This document shows positions 49,317 to 58,528 of a stretch of DNA of 64,000 bases, in pieces. Position 1 is the first letter of the stretch; each line of letters begins with the position of its first letter. The position numbers were made by a program, and so were the translations under genes. Origin of the DNA: Mycolicibacterium sediminis (lineage in GTDB: Bacteria; Actinomycetota; Actinomycetes; Mycobacteriales; Mycobacteriaceae); assembly GCF_010731735.1 (NCBI RefSeq), contig NZ_AP022588.1:5022001-5086000 (forward strand), given 5' to 3'. The notes under the pieces were generated by a model. It was given only the letters and a program-made list of their open reading frames with translations. It searched no databases and had not been told where the DNA came from.

Positions 49317-49628
49317 CTACTTGATTCCGGTGACTTTGACGACCGTCAGCTTCTGCCGGTGGCCCTGCCGCTTGTGGTAGCCGGTCTTGTTCTTGAACTT
49401 GTGGATGCGGATCTTCGGGCCCTTGGTGTGCTCGAGAACCTCGGCCGTCACCGCGACCTTCTCCAGCTCCTTGGCGGCGGTGGTGACGTTCGCACCGTCG
49501 ACGACAAGCGCCACGGGCAGCGACACCGAGTCGCCCGCCTCGAGTTCCAGCTTCTCGACCTTGACTATGTCTCCGACCGCGACCTTGTACTGCTTGCCGC
49601 CGGTCTTGACGATTGCGTACGTCGCCAT
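49317..49628 (-). CDS. rplU: 50S ribosomal protein bL21
   Basis: The 103-residue protein starts MATYAIVKTGGKQYKVAVGD and contains GPKIRIHKFKNKTGYHKRQG, the 23S-binding region of bL21. ATG 49628 is chosen over ATG 49640 because that is where homologues begin and because an AGAGGA sequence lies upstream at usable distance. It heads the rplU-rpmA-obg-proB operon, with a promoter at 49778-49807. Confidence 0.97.
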   Translation of the reverse strand: MATYAIVKTGGKQYKVAVGDIVKVEKLELEAGDSVSLPVALVVDGANVTTAAKELEKVAVTAEVLEHTKGPKIRIHKFKNKTGYHKRQGHRQKLTVVKVTGIK

Positions 49629-49829
49629 CGTTGTCGTCATCCTCTACATCGGTATTGCGGGCGCGCGCTGCCCGAAGGCGGGCGCACATGGGTCTTTTGG
49701 TTGCGGGTCCAACGTGAGTCCGGTTCAACCCGCTGCCACCGGCTCAGATGGTCACGGAGCCGACAGACAACTGCACAAGATTACGTGACCAGCGGGTAGG
49801 GGGTCAAACCGCCTCCACCGCAGGTCGCA
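49629..49829 (-). promoter_or_regulatory. rplU promoter and roughly 140-nt leader
   Basis: On the minus strand -35 TTGACC (49807-49802) and -10 TAATCT (49783-49778) are spaced 18 bp. The start would be near 49771. The following leader is GC-rich with several self-complementary segments and could be an autoregulatory L21 leader. The promoter lies directly behind the rne stop codon. Confidence 0.65.
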
Positions 49830-52598
49830 TCACCCATCCTGGCTCGGAGGTCCCGCCGGCCGGGCCGAGGCGCGTCGGCGCGCCGGCCTGGACGGCGCAA
49901 CGGACACGATCTCGTCGTCGTCGTCATCGTCATCCGAGTCGTCGTCATCGTCATCGTCGTCGTCCGAGTCGTCGTCGTCATCGTCGTCGTCATCGATCAC
50001 CTCGATGTCGTCGTCCTCGTCGTCGTCCTCGTCGTCGTCCTCGTCGTCGTCGGTGTCGTCCTCGTCCGAGTCGTCGTCATCGTCCGAGTCGTCGTCATCG
50101 TCGTCAGAGTCGTCGAAGTCCGAGTCACCGGTCGTCTCGTCGGCGACCAGCGCCGGAGTGATCGTCTCGTCCTCGGCCTCGTCGGCGACGTCCTCGTCGT
50201 CGATGGGCTCGCCGTCCTCGTCGTGCCGACCGTTCGCCGCAGCCATCGCCTTGAACATCGGGTGCTCGTTGGCGCCGTGGTTGGGGACCTTCGCCATCGG
50301 GACGGCCTCGGCGACCTCCTCGGTCCGGCCGCCCTTCTTGCCCCGCTTGCTGCGCCGCCCGGTGCCCGGTTCGGCCTTGCGGCCCTGCTGCGGCGCACCC
50401 GAGTCGACCGGGTCGCCGTGCAACAGCAGCCCACGGCCGGCGCAATGTGAACACGTCGTCGAGAACGCCTCGATCAGGCCGGTACCGAGCTTCTTTCGCG
50501 TCAGCTGCACGAGACCGAGCGACGTGACCTCGGATACCTGATGACGGGTCCGGTCGCGGGCCAGCGCCTCGGTGAGCCTGCGCAGCACGAGATCGCGGTT
50601 CTGCTCGAGCACCATGTCGATGAAGTCGATGACGATGATGCCGCCGATGTCGCGCAACCGCAGCTGCCGCACCGTCTCCTCGGCGGCTTCCAGGTTGTTC
50701 CGCGTCACCGTCTGTTCGAGGTTGCCGCCCGATCCGGTGAACTTGCCGGTGTTCACGTCGACCACGGTCATGGCCTCGGTGCGGTCGATCACCAGCGTGC
50801 CGCCCGACGGCAGCCAGACCTTGCGGTCCATGGCCTTGGTGAGCTGTTCGTCGATGCGGTGCACCGCGAACACGTCTGGCCCGTCGGCACCACCGGCGGG
50901 TTCGTACTTCGTCATCCTCGGTACGAGTTCCGGTGCGACGGCCTTCACGTACTCGTCGATGGTCTGCCACGCGTCGTCACCCGACACGATGAGACCGGAG
51001 AAGTCTTCGTTGAACAGGTCACGGATGACCTTCACCAGGACGTCCGGCTCCTCGTACAGGGTGAGCGCGGCACCGGCGGCCTTGGTGGTCAGCTCGGCGG
51101 CCTTCGCCTCGACCTGGGCCCACCGCTCCTGCAGCCGGTTGACGTCGGTGCGGATGTCCTCTTCCTTGACGCCCTCCGACGCCGTGCGGATGATGACGCC
51201 GGCATCGGACGGGACGACCTCGCGCAGGATCTCCTTGAGACGCTGCCGCTCGGTGTCGGGGAGCTTGCGGCTGATGCCGGTGGACGACGCCCCGGGGACG
51301 TAGACCAGGTAGCGGCCGGCCAGCGACACCTGCGTGGTGAGCCGTGCACCCTTGTGTCCGACGGGGTCCTTGCTGACCTGCACGACGACGTAGTCACCGG
51401 GCTTGAGTGCCTGCTCGATCTTGCGCTGTGCCCCACCGAGGCCTGCAGCCTCCCAGTTCACCTCGCCTGCGTACAGGACTCCGTTGCGACCGCGGCCGAT
51501 ATCGACGAACGCCGCCTCCATCGAGGGGAGGACGTTCTGCACGATGCCGAGATAGATGTTGCCGACGAGGGATGCCGACGCTGCGGACGTGACGAAGTGC
51601 TCGACCACGACGCCGTCCTCGAGCACCGCGATCTGCGTGTAGCGGGCGCCTTCGTGCGGAGGCTCGGTCCGAACCTTGTCCCGCACGACCATGACTCGGT
51701 TGACCGCTTCGCGGCGGGCCAGGAACTCGGCCTCGCTGAGGATCGGGGGCCGCCGGCGTCCGGCGTCACGCCCGTCGCGGCGGCGCTGACGCTTGGCCTC
51801 CAACCGGGTCGATCCACTGATGCCCTGGATCTCGTCGGACTTCGGGGACTTCTCCGCCCGCGCACGCGGTGCACGTTCGTGGACGACCGTGTTCGGCGGG
51901 TCGTCGGGTGAGGTCGGCTCGTCGCTCTCGGCGGCGGCGCCGGACTTGCGCCTGCGACGCCTGCGCCTGCGTCGGCTGGCACCGTCGCCACCGGCGGCCT
52001 CGTCGTCACCCGAGTCGTCGTCGTCGTCCGAGTCGTCCTCGGAGTCGCCGGTTTCGTTCGACTCGTCGTCGGCGTCGCCCTCGGGGGCGTCGTCGCCACC
52101 CTGCTCGCCGCGGCCACGGCCACGACCGCGCCGGCCGCGCCTGCGCCGGCGGTTGGCGGGAGGATCGGAGGACTCGTCGTCGGCGTCGGTCGAGGACTCG
52201 TCGTCCTCGACGTCATCGTCCTCGTCGTCGTCATCATCGTCGTCGTCCACGACGGCCTTGGCGGCGCGGAACGTCTCGAAAGAGACGGGTTGCGGCGCGA
52301 CGAACAGTGGTAGGTAGTCCGCGGGGGCGGCCACCGCGGGCTTCGGGGTCTCGAGCAGGAGCCGTGACTCGGGCTCGTCGCCCTCGACGATCTCGAGCGC
52401 GCCGACAAGTTCCTCGTCGATCACGACGAGGGGAACGTCGACTGCTGCCGACTCGTCGGCATCGACGTCGGGTGCTTCGATCTCGACTGCCGGCGGATCG
52501 ACCTCGTCGAGGACACCGGGATCGTTCAGCTGGGCAGGTGGGTCCTGCTCGAGCTGAACGTCTTCGGGCTGATCTTGGTTGGGCACATCATGGGCCAC
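49830..52598 (-). CDS. rne: Ribonuclease E
   Basis: The 922-residue endoribonuclease is the core of RNA decay and rRNA processing. The catalytic region is central, as in other actinobacteria: an S1 segment (SLVGNIYLGIVQNVLPSMEA), the DNase-I-like subdomain with catalytic Asp residues in VIDRTEAMTVVDVNTGKFTG and IIVIDFIDM, and the Zn-link TTCSHCAGRG. The N-terminal 280 residues alternate acidic and Arg-rich blocks, and the last 130 are dominated by Asp/Ser runs. Such tails bind RNA and partners. GTG 52598 has GAGGAG upstream. A 300-bp leader region precedes it. Confidence 0.95.
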   Translation of the reverse strand: MAHDVPNQDQPEDVQLEQDPPAQLNDPGVLDEVDPPAVEIEAPDVDADESAAVDVPLVVIDEELVGALEIVEGDEPESRLLLETPKPAVAAPADYLPLFVAPQPVSFETFRAAKAVVDDDDDDDDEDDDVEDDESSTDADDESSDPPANRRRRRGRRGRGRGRGEQGGDDAPEGDADDESNETGDSEDDSDDDDDSGDDEAAGGDGASRRRRRRRRRKSGAAAESDEPTSPDDPPNTVVHERAPRARAEKSPKSDEIQGISGSTRLEAKRQRRRDGRDAGRRRPPILSEAEFLARREAVNRVMVVRDKVRTEPPHEGARYTQIAVLEDGVVVEHFVTSAASASLVGNIYLGIVQNVLPSMEAAFVDIGRGRNGVLYAGEVNWEAAGLGGAQRKIEQALKPGDYVVVQVSKDPVGHKGARLTTQVSLAGRYLVYVPGASSTGISRKLPDTERQRLKEILREVVPSDAGVIIRTASEGVKEEDIRTDVNRLQERWAQVEAKAAELTTKAAGAALTLYEEPDVLVKVIRDLFNEDFSGLIVSGDDAWQTIDEYVKAVAPELVPRMTKYEPAGGADGPDVFAVHRIDEQLTKAMDRKVWLPSGGTLVIDRTEAMTVVDVNTGKFTGSGGNLEQTVTRNNLEAAEETVRQLRLRDIGGIIVIDFIDMVLEQNRDLVLRRLTEALARDRTRHQVSEVTSLGLVQLTRKKLGTGLIEAFSTTCSHCAGRGLLLHGDPVDSGAPQQGRKAEPGTGRRSKRGKKGGRTEEVAEAVPMAKVPNHGANEHPMFKAMAAANGRHDEDGEPIDDEDVADEAEDETITPALVADETTGDSDFDDSDDDDDDSDDDDDSDEDDTDDDEDDDEDDDEDDDIEVIDDDDDDDDDSDDDDDDDDDSDDDDDDDEIVSVAPSRPARRRASARPAGPPSQDG
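49930..50130 (-). repeat. Asp/Ser-coding imperfect trinucleotide tract in rne
   Basis: About 200 bp is almost entirely GAC/GAT codons with interspersed TCG/TCT and GAG codons, giving runs of up to nine Asp. A second, shorter Asp tract lies near 52210-52255. These are low-complexity coding repeats, not a CRISPR array. Confidence 0.9.
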
Positions 52599-52898
52599 GA
52601 AATCTCCTCAGCCCCCGGGCGCGTCAGGTCGACGCGGCCACGCGAGGGCTTCCGCTATGAGCCCGAGGGGTTCCCCGGGCTTGTATGGTCTCGCTCCGAG
52701 CGGCTCGTGGTGAGCCCCCGATGCCTGGCTGAATGATGGCTGGACGGTCGGCGCCACACCCGTGAACGTCTGGGTGGTCGCGCTCGTCCAAGTCTTCATC
52801 CGGATGCCCGATTCTGGTAGCGAACCGGTTACCCGAGGCCAGTATCCCACACCACAGCGGCGGAACCGACGAGGTGCCGTCGATCGGCGGTCGAACAG
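52599..52898 (-). promoter_or_regulatory. Long rne upstream/leader region
   Basis: This 300-bp stretch holds no convincing gene. A -10-like GATACT (minus 52846-52841) would give a leader of about 236 nt. The leader contains a clear hairpin (AGCCC with GGGCT and GGGG with CCCC, 52660-52681). The rne Shine-Dalgarno lies at its end. RNase E in other bacteria controls its own message through leader hairpins, so autoregulation is plausible. Confidence 0.5.
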
Positions 52899-53309
52899 CT
52901 AACGACCGGGGAACCAGAGTTCGATCTCGCGGGCCGCCGACTCGGGCGAATCGGAGCCGTGCACCAGGTTGTCCTGGGTGACGAGGGCCAGGTCAGCGCG
53001 GATCGTGCCCGGCGTCGCCTTCTCCACGGGATCGGTCCCGCCGGCGATCTGGCGGAACGCGGCAACGGCGCGCGGGCCTTCCACGATGGCTGCGACGACG
53101 GGTCCGGAGGTGATGAACTCCAGCAGCGAGCCGAAGAACGGCTTGTCCTCGTGCTCCGCGTAGTGCGCGCGGGCCACCTCGTCGCTGACGTCCTTGAGTT
53201 CCAGGGCGGCGATGGTCAACCCCTTGCGCTCGATGCGGCCGAGAATTTCGCCGACGAGCTGGCGCTTCACGCCATCGGGCTTCACCAAGACAAGAGTCCG
53301 TTCAGTCAC
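52899..53309 (-). CDS. ndk: Nucleoside diphosphate kinase
   Basis: The 136-residue kinase balances NTP pools by phosphotransfer through a histidine. It starts VTERTLVLVKPDGVKRQLVG; from GTG 53309 the catalytic His is residue 117 in NLVHGSDSPESAAREI, the standard number. A GTG six codons upstream is less likely. It lies 18 bp after the DUF4233 gene and closes the valS-folC-DUF4233-ndk operon. Confidence 0.96.
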   Translation of the reverse strand: MTERTLVLVKPDGVKRQLVGEILGRIERKGLTIAALELKDVSDEVARAHYAEHEDKPFFGSLLEFITSGPVVAAIVEGPRAVAAFRQIAGGTDPVEKATPGTIRADLALVTQDNLVHGSDSPESAAREIELWFPGR

Positions 53310-53327
53310 GGCGCACACCCTACCGGG

Positions 53328-53729
53328 TCAGTCCTGGACGTCCTGCTGTCCAGGCAGCTGGCCCCGCTCCTGACGACGCTTGACCTCGGCCCGGAGGTAG
53401 GCGATGAGCAGCCACACCGCCGCGAACACGACGCCGATGAAGGCGCTGGCCGGGTGGATGAACACTCCCGCGATGAGCAGCACCTGGACACCGAGGTTCA
53501 CCGACAGCGCCCACGGCTTGCCCTGCACACCGGACAGGAGGACGAGGACGACCGCCATGCCGATGAGGAATCCGCCCGACCACACGGTCAGGCCCCCGTG
53601 CGACATCGACACGACGGGTAGCGCGAGCAGGACGACGATCGCCTCGAGGATCAGCGTGCCCGCCATCACGCCGCGGAAGCTGCGCCACGGGTCGGGCGGT
53701 GCGGGTGCGGCAGGTGGTTGAGCGGTCAC
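53328..53729 (-). CDS. DUF4233 membrane protein (Rv2446c orthologue)
   Basis: The 133-residue protein has a proline-rich N terminus, four hydrophobic spans (about residues 20-42, 46-68, 73-92 and 95-113) and a basic cytoplasmic C terminus (RAEVKRRQERGQL). It matches the DUF4233 family found between folC and ndk throughout mycobacteria. Function unknown. GTG 53729 overlaps the folC stop (GTGA), so it is co-translated. Confidence 0.87.
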   Translation of the reverse strand: MTAQPPAAPAPPDPWRSFRGVMAGTLILEAIVVLLALPVVSMSHGGLTVWSGGFLIGMAVVLVLLSGVQGKPWALSVNLGVQVLLIAGVFIHPASAFIGVVFAAVWLLIAYLRAEVKRRQERGQLPGQQDVQD

Positions 53730-55132
53730 TGGGGGTCCCGTCCGAAGAGTGTGCGTGCGGCCCCGGCGGTGACGACGGAACCCGTGATGACCATGCCCGA
53801 ACCGGAGAAGCCGTCGTCCTCCCCGGCTTCCTCCACCATGGCGGTGGCGGTCTCGATCGCGTCGGCCAGCGTGGACGCCGTCACCACGCGTTCGGGGCCG
53901 AACCGCTCCTCGGCGCGCATCGCCAGTGATTCGACGTCCATCGCGCGTGGTGAGCCGTTGTAGGTGACGACGAGCATGTCGAACGCGGGCTCGAGGGCCG
54001 CCAGGATGCCGTCGACGTCCTTGTCCGACATCACCGACACGACACCGACGAGGTAGCGGAAGTCGAATTCCTGCTCGAGCGTGGTGGCCAGTGCCACGGC
54101 GCCGGCGGGATTGTGGGCGGCGTCGATGAACACGGTGGGCGCGCTGCGCATGCGCTCCAGGCGACCAGGGCTCGCCACCGATGCGAAGCCGGCCCGCACG
54201 GCGTCGACGTCGAGCTGCCGGTCGGCGCCCGCCCCGAAGAACGCCTCGACGGCTGCCAGTGCCAGCACCGCGTTGTGCGCCTGGTGCTCGCCGTGCAGCG
54301 GGAGGAACACGTCGGTGTAGACGCCGCTGAGCCCCTGCAGCTCGAGAAGCTGTCCCCCGACGGCGATCTCGCGCCCCAGAACGGCGAACTCCGAGTCCTC
54401 CCGTGCCACCGCGGCGTCACTGCGCACCGCCTGGGCCAGCAGCGCCTCCATCGCCTCGGGAGTCTGTCGCGCGATCACCGCGACGGTGTCGACCGGCACG
54501 AGGTCGTCCTTCGCCTTGACGATGATCCCCGCCTTCTCCGACGCGATCTCCGCCACGGTCTCACCGAGGTATTCGGTGTGGTCGAGGCCGATCGGCGTGA
54601 TGACCGCGACCGGTGCGTCGACGACGTTCGTGGCGTCCCACCGTCCGCCCATCCCGACCTCCACGACCGCGACGTCCACCGGTGCGTCGGCGAACGCAGC
54701 GAACGCCATCGCGGTGAGCACCTCGAACTTGCTCATCCTCGGTCCGCCGCCGGCCTCCGACTGCTGGTCGACGAGTTCGACGAACGGCTCGATCTCCCGA
54801 TAGACCTCGACGTACCGCGCCGGGGTGATGGGCCTGCCGTCGATGCCGATGCGCTCGACCGCCGACTGCAGGTGCGGACTGGTGGTCCGTCCGGTTCGCC
54901 GGTGCAGGGCGACGAGCAGTGCGTCGATCAACCGGACGACCGACGTCTTCCCGTTGGTGCCCGCCACGTGGATGCTGGGATAGCCGAGCTGCGGGGACCC
55001 GAGCAACTCCATCAGCGCGCTGATCCTCGCGGTGCTGGGTTCGAGCTTGGTCTCCGGCCACCGTTGGTCGAGCAGGTGCTCGACCTGTAGCAGTGAGGCG
55101 ATCTCGTCGGGGGTCGGTTCGGGTTCCGTCAC
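53726..55132 (-). CDS. folC: Folylpolyglutamate synthase / dihydrofolate synthase
   Basis: The 468-residue Mur-ligase-like enzyme adds glutamate to folates. The P-loop is HVAGTNGKTSVVRLIDALL (about 56-74). Folate-site elements TGRTTSPHL and ERIGIDGRPI follow, and the Mur central motif VEVGMGGRWDATNV and ITPIGLDHTEYLG are clear. The C-terminal domain has FIDAAHNPAGA. GTG 55132 is 6 bp from the valS stop. The valS-folC pair is widely conserved. Confidence 0.95.
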   Translation of the reverse strand: MTEPEPTPDEIASLLQVEHLLDQRWPETKLEPSTARISALMELLGSPQLGYPSIHVAGTNGKTSVVRLIDALLVALHRRTGRTTSPHLQSAVERIGIDGRPITPARYVEVYREIEPFVELVDQQSEAGGGPRMSKFEVLTAMAFAAFADAPVDVAVVEVGMGGRWDATNVVDAPVAVITPIGLDHTEYLGETVAEIASEKAGIIVKAKDDLVPVDTVAVIARQTPEAMEALLAQAVRSDAAVAREDSEFAVLGREIAVGGQLLELQGLSGVYTDVFLPLHGEHQAHNAVLALAAVEAFFGAGADRQLDVDAVRAGFASVASPGRLERMRSAPTVFIDAAHNPAGAVALATTLEQEFDFRYLVGVVSVMSDKDVDGILAALEPAFDMLVVTYNGSPRAMDVESLAMRAEERFGPERVVTASTLADAIETATAMVEEAGEDDGFSGSGMVITGSVVTAGAARTLFGRDPQ

Positions 55133-55138
55133 GTCGGA

Positions 55139-57814
55139 CTACCCACCTGCCGGCAACCCGGCCAGGCGCCCGGAGATCCGCTCGACCTCTTCGGCCGCCA
55201 ATTGTGCACGGGCGCGGATCTTCTCGACGACCGGTTCGGGTGCCTTCGCGAGGAACGCGTCGTTGCCGAGCTTGCCGGTGGTCTGGGCGAGTTCCTTCTG
55301 CGCCGCCGCGAGGTCCTTCTCGAGCCTGCGCCGCTCCGCCACGACGTCCACGGTTCCCGAGGTGTCGAGTTCGACGGTGACCGTCCCCCGGGACAGTCGC
55401 ACCTCCACCGACGCCGACGGCGCGAAACCGTCGGCGGGCTCGGTGAGCCACGCCAGCGACGCCACGGCGGCGACCTGGGTGTCGAGGTCGGCGTCACCGA
55501 TCCCGACGAGCCGCGCCGGCACTCGCTGCCGATCGCCGAGTCCCTGGTCGCTGCGGAATCGGCGCACCTCGGTGACCAGCCTCTGCATGTCGGTGATCCG
55601 TCGGACCGCGGTGGCGTCGGTCGCGAACCCGGAGGGCTCGGGCCACTCGGCGATCACCAGCGACTCACCGCCGGTGAGCGTCTTCCACAGCGTCTCGGTG
55701 ACGAACGGCATGACGGGATGCAGCAGCTTGAGCAGCGCGTCCAGGACCGCCGCGAGCACCGCGTTGGTGGGTCCGCCCGCATCACCGGACAACTGCACCT
55801 TCGCCAACTCGAGGTACCAGTCGCAGAACTCGTCCCAGGCGAAGTGGTACATCGCCTCGCACGCACGACTGAACTCGTAGCCGTCGAGCGCCGAATCCAC
55901 CTCTGCGCGAACCTCTTCGAGACGGCCCAGGATCCACCGGTCGGCGTCGGTCAACGCGTCGGACGTCGGCAGCGGCGCCGGGGCGGCGCCGTTCATCAGC
56001 GCGAACTTGGTGGCGTTGAACAGCTTGGTCGCGAAGTTGCGCGACGCGCGGGCAGCGTCCTCGCCGATCGACAGGTCGCCGCCGGGGCTGGCCCCGCGGG
56101 CCAGCGTGAACCGCAGCGCATCCGCCCCGAACGTCTCGACCCAGTCGAGCGGGTCGATGCCGTTGCCCTTCGACTTGCTCATCTTGCGACCGAACTCGTC
56201 GCGGATCAGACCGTGCAGGAAGATGTTCTCGAACGGGACCTGCGGCCCGCGGGCGGCACCCGACGTGATCACGTCGTCGTCGCCGACGAACGTCCCGAAC
56301 ATCATCATGCGCGCCACCCAGAAGAACAGGATGTCGTAGCCGGTGACGAGAACGCTGGTGGGATAGAACTTCTCGAGTTCGGGCGTGCGGTCGGGCCATC
56401 CCATCGTGGAGAACGGCCAGAGCGCCGACGAGAACCACGTGTCGAGGACGTCGGGATCCTGCTCCCAGCCCTCCGGCGGGGTCTCGTCCGGACCGACGCA
56501 GACCTTCTGCCCGTCCGGACCGTGCCAGATCGGGATGCGGTGCCCCCACCAGAGTTGACGCGAGATGCACCAGTCGTGCATGTCGTCCACCCAGGCGAAC
56601 CAGCGCGGTTCGAGACTCTTCGGGTGAATGACGGTGTCGCCGTTGCGCACCGCGTCGCCTGCGGCCTTGGCGAGCGACTCGACCCGCACCCACCACTGCA
56701 GGGAGAGCCTCGGTTCGATCGGCTCACCGCTGCGCTCGGAGTGGCCCACGCTGTGCAGGTACGGGCGCTTCTCCGCGACGATGCGTCCTTGCTCGGCGAG
56801 CGCCTCGCGCACGGCGACCCGGGCCTCGAAGCGGTCCATCCCGTCGAATCGGGTCCCCGTGTCGACGATCCTGCCCCTGGTGTCCAGGATCGACGGCATC
56901 GGGAGATCGTGGCGCAGCCCGATCTCGAAGTCGTTGGGGTCGTGGGCCGGGGTGACCTTCACGGCGCCCGTGCCGAACTCGGGGTCGACGTGCGCGTCGG
57001 CCACGATCACGATCCTGGTGTCGAGGAACGGGTGCACCAGGGTCTGCCCGACCAGCGCCCGGTAGCGGTCGTCGTCGGGGTGCACCGCCACGGCGGTGTC
57101 GCCGAGCATGGTCTCCATCCGGGTGGTGGCGACCACGATGTGCGGTTCGTCGTCGTTCATCGAGCCGTACCGGAACGAAACCAGTTCGCCCTCGACGTCG
57201 GAGTACTTGACCTCCAGGTCCGAGATCGCCGTCTCGAGCACCGGCGACCAGTTGACCAACCGCTCGGCCTGATAGATGAGGTCGGCGTCGTACAGCCGCT
57301 TGAAGATCGTCCGGACCGCCCGGGACAGTCCCTCGTCCATAGTGAAGCGGTCCCGGCTCCAGTCGACCCCGTCGCCGATGCGACGCATCTGGGCGCCGAT
57401 CGTGCCGCCGGACTCGCGCTTCCAGTCCCACACCTTGTCGACGAAGAGTTCGCGGCCGAACTCCTCCTTGGACTTCCCCTCGGCGGCCAACTGCTTCTCG
57501 ACGACGCTCTGGGTGGCGATTCCCGCGTGGTCCATGCCCGGCAGCCACAGCACCTCGTAGCCCTGCATGCGCTTGCGGCGGGTCAGGACGTCCATGACGG
57601 TGTGGTCGAGCGCGTGGCCCATGTGCAGGCTGCCGGTGACGTTGGGCGGAGGGAGCACGATCGAGTACGGCGGCTTGGGGCTGGACGGATCGGCGGTGAA
57701 GTACCCGGCGTCGACCCAGCCCTGATACAGCGCGCTCTCGACCTCGCCCGGGTCCCACGACTTCGGCAGGGCCGAGGCCCCGGGGTCATCGGTGGGCTGC
57801 GCAGAGTCGGTCAC
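55139..57814 (-). CDS. valS: Valyl-tRNA synthetase
   Basis: The 891-residue class I synthetase has the HIGH block LPPPNVTGSLHMGHALDH (about 53-70), a CP1 editing domain, the KMSKS block GRKMSKSKGNGIDPLDW and a C-terminal coiled coil (VVAERRRLEKDLAAAQKELA). It charges tRNA-Val. GTG 57814 is the apparent start. No T-box or obvious leader attenuator is seen in the 57 bp before the next gene. It heads the valS-folC-DUF4233-ndk unit. Confidence 0.96.
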   Translation of the reverse strand: MTDSAQPTDDPGASALPKSWDPGEVESALYQGWVDAGYFTADPSSPKPPYSIVLPPPNVTGSLHMGHALDHTVMDVLTRRKRMQGYEVLWLPGMDHAGIATQSVVEKQLAAEGKSKEEFGRELFVDKVWDWKRESGGTIGAQMRRIGDGVDWSRDRFTMDEGLSRAVRTIFKRLYDADLIYQAERLVNWSPVLETAISDLEVKYSDVEGELVSFRYGSMNDDEPHIVVATTRMETMLGDTAVAVHPDDDRYRALVGQTLVHPFLDTRIVIVADAHVDPEFGTGAVKVTPAHDPNDFEIGLRHDLPMPSILDTRGRIVDTGTRFDGMDRFEARVAVREALAEQGRIVAEKRPYLHSVGHSERSGEPIEPRLSLQWWVRVESLAKAAGDAVRNGDTVIHPKSLEPRWFAWVDDMHDWCISRQLWWGHRIPIWHGPDGQKVCVGPDETPPEGWEQDPDVLDTWFSSALWPFSTMGWPDRTPELEKFYPTSVLVTGYDILFFWVARMMMFGTFVGDDDVITSGAARGPQVPFENIFLHGLIRDEFGRKMSKSKGNGIDPLDWVETFGADALRFTLARGASPGGDLSIGEDAARASRNFATKLFNATKFALMNGAAPAPLPTSDALTDADRWILGRLEEVRAEVDSALDGYEFSRACEAMYHFAWDEFCDWYLELAKVQLSGDAGGPTNAVLAAVLDALLKLLHPVMPFVTETLWKTLTGGESLVIAEWPEPSGFATDATAVRRITDMQRLVTEVRRFRSDQGLGDRQRVPARLVGIGDADLDTQVAAVASLAWLTEPADGFAPSASVEVRLSRGTVTVELDTSGTVDVVAERRRLEKDLAAAQKELAQTTGKLGNDAFLAKAPEPVVEKIRARAQLAAEEVERISGRLAGLPAGG

Positions 57815-57871
57815 CTCAACATTCTAGGAAGACCGCGCGAGCGGGTTTCGACGCGGTTCGCGCCGGAGCCG

Positions 57872-58450
57872 CTACTTCTTGCCGCCCAGCAGGCCGCCGA
57901 GGATGTCGCCGAGCCCTCCGCTGCCCTTCCCGCCGCCGAGGACACTGCCCAGGATGCTTCCCAGCGGGTTGTCGCCGCCACCTTTTCCACCGCCCAGGAT
58001 GCTGCCGAGCACGTCGCCGATTCCCCCGCCCGAACCCGTCTGACCGGCGGGTCCGCCGCCCGACAACTTCTTGCCGATGTACGCCAGCACGATCGGCGTG
58101 AGGATCGGCAGCAGCTTCTGGATCAGATCCGAGTTGCCGCCACCACCGCCCGCCAGCGCCGACGCCACCTGGCCGGTGTCGTTGCCCCCGAAGATCTTGG
58201 CGACGGCCTTCGAGCCGTCGGCCTGGTCGACGCTCACCCCGCCGTCGAGCAACCCGCGCGCAGCGTGGTCACCGGCGGCGTTCTCGATGCCGGCGGCCTG
58301 GCCGGGGTCCTGCGCATTCTGCTGCAGGCCGCCGACGAGCAGTGGAACGAGGGTCCGGACGGCCCCGTTCACCTCGCCCTCGTCGGCTCCGAGCCGGGCC
58401 GCGATCTGGGCCGTGGGGATCTGGTCGAACAGTTCGTCGAGGCCGGCCAT
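57872..58450 (-). CDS. DUF937 domain protein with Gly-rich C terminus
   Basis: The 192-residue protein begins MAGLDELFDQIPTAQIAARL, typical of DUF937/YidB-like proteins. It has a helical core (about 1-125) with VRTLVPLLVGGLQQNAQDP and LIQKLLPILTPIVLAYIGKKL. The tail is a run of GGG-KG and LGSILGG repeats of silk-like composition. Homologues are often small and excreted or cell-envelope associated, but no signal peptide is present. Function unknown. Confidence 0.8.
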   Translation of the reverse strand: MAGLDELFDQIPTAQIAARLGADEGEVNGAVRTLVPLLVGGLQQNAQDPGQAAGIENAAGDHAARGLLDGGVSVDQADGSKAVAKIFGGNDTGQVASALAGGGGGNSDLIQKLLPILTPIVLAYIGKKLSGGGPAGQTGSGGGIGDVLGSILGGGKGGGDNPLGSILGSVLGGGKGSGGLGDILGGLLGGKK

Positions 58451-58528
58451 GACGTGTCCACCTTCGTCGCTGGGATGTCAGTCGATCCCCTGCGACACTA
58501 GCCGCCGCGCGCCCGTCGTGCGGTGGGG

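Noticed and set aside
49930..50130. Repetitive GAC-rich tract resembling a short tandem array or CRISPR
   Set aside because: There are no spacers; the repeat is a coding Asp/Ser tract in frame with rne.
55202..58501. Very long open frame (over 1,000 codons) on the plus strand across valS
   Set aside because: It is antisense to valS, folC and DUF937 genes with clear motifs; its translation is Arg/Asp/Gly/Val-rich with no domain. Long antisense frames are expected at this GC content.
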